A stretch of DNA of 64,000 bases, taken from contig NZ_ATDL01000015.1 in NCBI RefSeq assembly GCF_000416985.1, positions 806,001 to 870,000 of the forward strand, in the 5' to 3' direction. Origin of the DNA: Sphingobacterium paucimobilis HER1398 (lineage in GTDB: Bacteria > Bacteroidota > Bacteroidia > Sphingobacteriales > Sphingobacteriaceae). Shown here in pieces: positions 62,746 through 64,000 of the stretch. The notes beneath the pieces were generated by a model. The model was not told the origin of the DNA. It made no database searches and was given only the letters and a program-made list of their open reading frames with translations. The first letter of the stretch is position 1; the number at the start of each line of letters is the position of its first letter. The position numbers and the translations under genes are program-made.

Positions 62746-64000
62746 TTATTTTTTACCTGTTACTGCCCACTTCGACTTATAATACCAACGTGACGGGCAT
62801 TTTTCCAACACTTCTCTTATTCTGGCAGCCTGATCCAGCGTTATCGAATTTTTACGGCTCGACCCAGCCATAACATTAAATGTGGTAAACATGCGCTCTT
62901 CAAAATATTCTCTCTTGTAAAGGCCAAACTCCATACCTATATATACATCCGTATCCGGGCAATAATCGGTATCTCCGTCAAAAAGCTCATATTCATTCTT
63001 TCCTGTGCTCGAATTATATTTAAGTTTGGCTTCCATTTGAAACAGCCCTAAATGATAGCCCATCACTGTGGACAAATCAAATGAATTGTTTGCATTGTTG
63101 CTGTCCCATTGCGAGGGGTTAAAAAACTCACTCACACTGAATATGATACTCACATCCGTTACATCCTTTATTTCTTTCTCGTCCCATGCTGGCACCTCTC
63201 TCGCAGGTATTCCAGGTATAGCTTTCTGCCCTTTCAATATCATGGTAGGCATAGGCGCTATGTAAGAAGAGCTACCTGACTGAGACCAGTTATCGGCAAA
63301 CTTACATAGATAGATGTTTAGATATTGTGTTGGGTTCCAAAGCTCTTTACCAATCGCGGTCTTATATCCTGCTAAGTTCATATTTTCTGCCACATTGACC
63401 CGGCGTAATCCACGCTCCTGTAAGAGATTCCCTTTAGGGTCATATTTGGCCAATACAAACTTGATTTTCGCGTTGCCACCGTTAGGATCCTTAGATGCCA
63501 TCTTATTATATACCCGGTTGATGTAATCCACTTTCTCTTGTAATATAGCCGAGGATGCCTCATAGGTAGGACGTACAGTAGCTGGAGGGATCATCAGATG
63601 GAACATCAATGGAATCTCCAGTTCCTCCCAAGCTGCAGAGATTTCGTCTTTACGTATTGTTATGGTCAGTTTATCTGAAGTTATCGCCCCACCTTTTGCA
63701 TAAAACTGTTGTGTCACCGCCTCCCCTGCTTCTGGTTTATACCGATTGTTCGCTAACAATCTACCGTCTGCAAAATATACTTTCACAAAATCAGGTGATA
63801 TCCGATCCTTGGGTATCAAAAAAGTATCCAACACACTTTCTTCTGAATACACTATTTCTTTTCCAATCGTCTCCTTTTTTAACTTCAAAACCTCCTTAAT
63901 ACCATAAGCCAAATAGCGAAACTCCATTTCAGCCGTACCATCAGCAAGGACAGTCTTATGGTCGGACACCAATTCTATAATTTTTATTTCCTCATCCTGT
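62746..64000 (-). CDS. metzincin-family (BF0631/pappalysin-like) protein with erased zinc site, partial
   Basis: About 418 codons are visible. The frame is open to the window edge, so the N-terminus (probably a lipoprotein signal and an Ig-like domain) is missing. The C-terminal part follows the Bacteroidota zinc metalloprotease lipoprotein family: a YINRVYNKM start, STVMGYHLGLFQ at the place of the HExxHxxGxxH motif, DTDYCPDT, and a NVMAG segment at the Met-turn, followed by ITLDQAARIREVLEKCPSRW. All three zinc His and the catalytic Glu are replaced, and the Met-turn Asp is lost. It is probably a non-catalytic binding protein. It is co-transcribed with the thioredoxin gene. Confidence 0.75.
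   Translation of the reverse strand, partial: QDEEIKIIELVSDHKTVLADGTAEMEFRYLAYGIKEVLKLKKETIGKEIVYSEESVLDTFLIPKDRISPDFVKVYFADGRLLANNRYKPEAGEAVTQQFYAKGGAITSDKLTITIRKDEISAAWEELEIPLMFHLMIPPATVRPTYEASSAILQEKVDYINRVYNKMASKDPNGGNAKIKFVLAKYDPKGNLLQERGLRRVNVAENMNLAGYKTAIGKELWNPTQYLNIYLCKFADNWSQSGSSSYIAPMPTMILKGQKAIPGIPAREVPAWDEKEIKDVTDVSIIFSVSEFFNPSQWDSNNANNSFDLSTVMGYHLGLFQMEAKLKYNSSTGKNEYELFDGDTDYCPDTDVYIGMEFGLYKREYFEERMFTTFNVMAGSSRKNSITLDQAARIREVLEKCPSRWYYKSKWAVTGKK

Overview
The window looks like chromosome of a Bacteroidota bacterium, most likely a Sphingobacterium-like member of the Sphingobacteriaceae. The evidence is two complete ECF sigma / FecR / SusC / SusD loci, a giant type IX-secreted adhesin with PorP/SprF and OmpA partners, perfect Bacteroidota -7 boxes (TAnnTTTG) in front of several genes, and a Bacteroidota-style kdp operon. 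The genus is inferred from gene content, not from a marker gene. I saw no rRNA, tRNA, CRISPR array or complete insertion sequence.

Layout. 1-1389: an HxlR-type regulator (cut by the window edge) divergent from an exported metallo-beta-lactamase-fold hydrolase, with dyad operators between them. 1713-9663 (minus): nutrient-uptake locus 1, made of sigma factor, anti-sigma FecR, SusC, SusD and an endonuclease/exonuclease/phosphatase-type lipoprotein. 9917-18886: an accessory-looking mosaic. It holds two copies of a module made of a 54-59 aa peptide gene plus a fimbrillin-like lipoprotein with a variable C-terminus, a Tat-exported calcineurin-like phosphoesterase, an arsenic operon (arsR, a small Cys-tailed protein, LMW-phosphatase-type arsC, acr3), and a scrap of a TetX-like flavin monooxygenase. 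18884-20899: a Gcr/'site-specific recombinase'-type membrane protein. 21208-33226 (plus): nutrient locus 2, with sigma, FecR, SusC and SusD followed by a metzincin-type protease and an S9 prolyl-oligopeptidase-type protease, which points to peptide/protein use. 33254-35441: an orphan AAA ATPase, an unknown 138 aa protein and a third ECF sigma factor.

35533-48946 (minus) is a three-gene cell-surface unit: a 3469 aa modular adhesin ending in a type B (gliding-motility-type) C-terminal sorting domain, a PorP/SprF protein and an OmpA-family protein. 49427-60258 (minus) is the potassium system. It contains an NtrC-type (sigma-54) response regulator, then a 27 aa membrane peptide, two related small proteins, kdpF, kdpA, kdpB, kdpC, an outer-membrane beta-barrel protein, and a KdpD split into a sensor-only protein and a separate HAMP-PAS histidine kinase. 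60306-61510 holds two small membrane-protein genes divergent from a TetR regulator with a perfect 20-bp palindrome between them. 61590-64000 (minus) holds a TlpA-like thioredoxin lipoprotein/exported protein and the 3' part of a metzincin-family protein whose zinc-binding motif is erased.

Items most worth a second look: the paired short-peptide/fimbrillin modules, a 56-bp perfect palindrome upstream of the giant adhesin, the catalytically dead metzincin, homopolymer tracts at the start of the first susC, the TetX scar, the orphan AAA ATPase, and the two SGNRY-motif proteins and micro-peptide inside the kdp operon.
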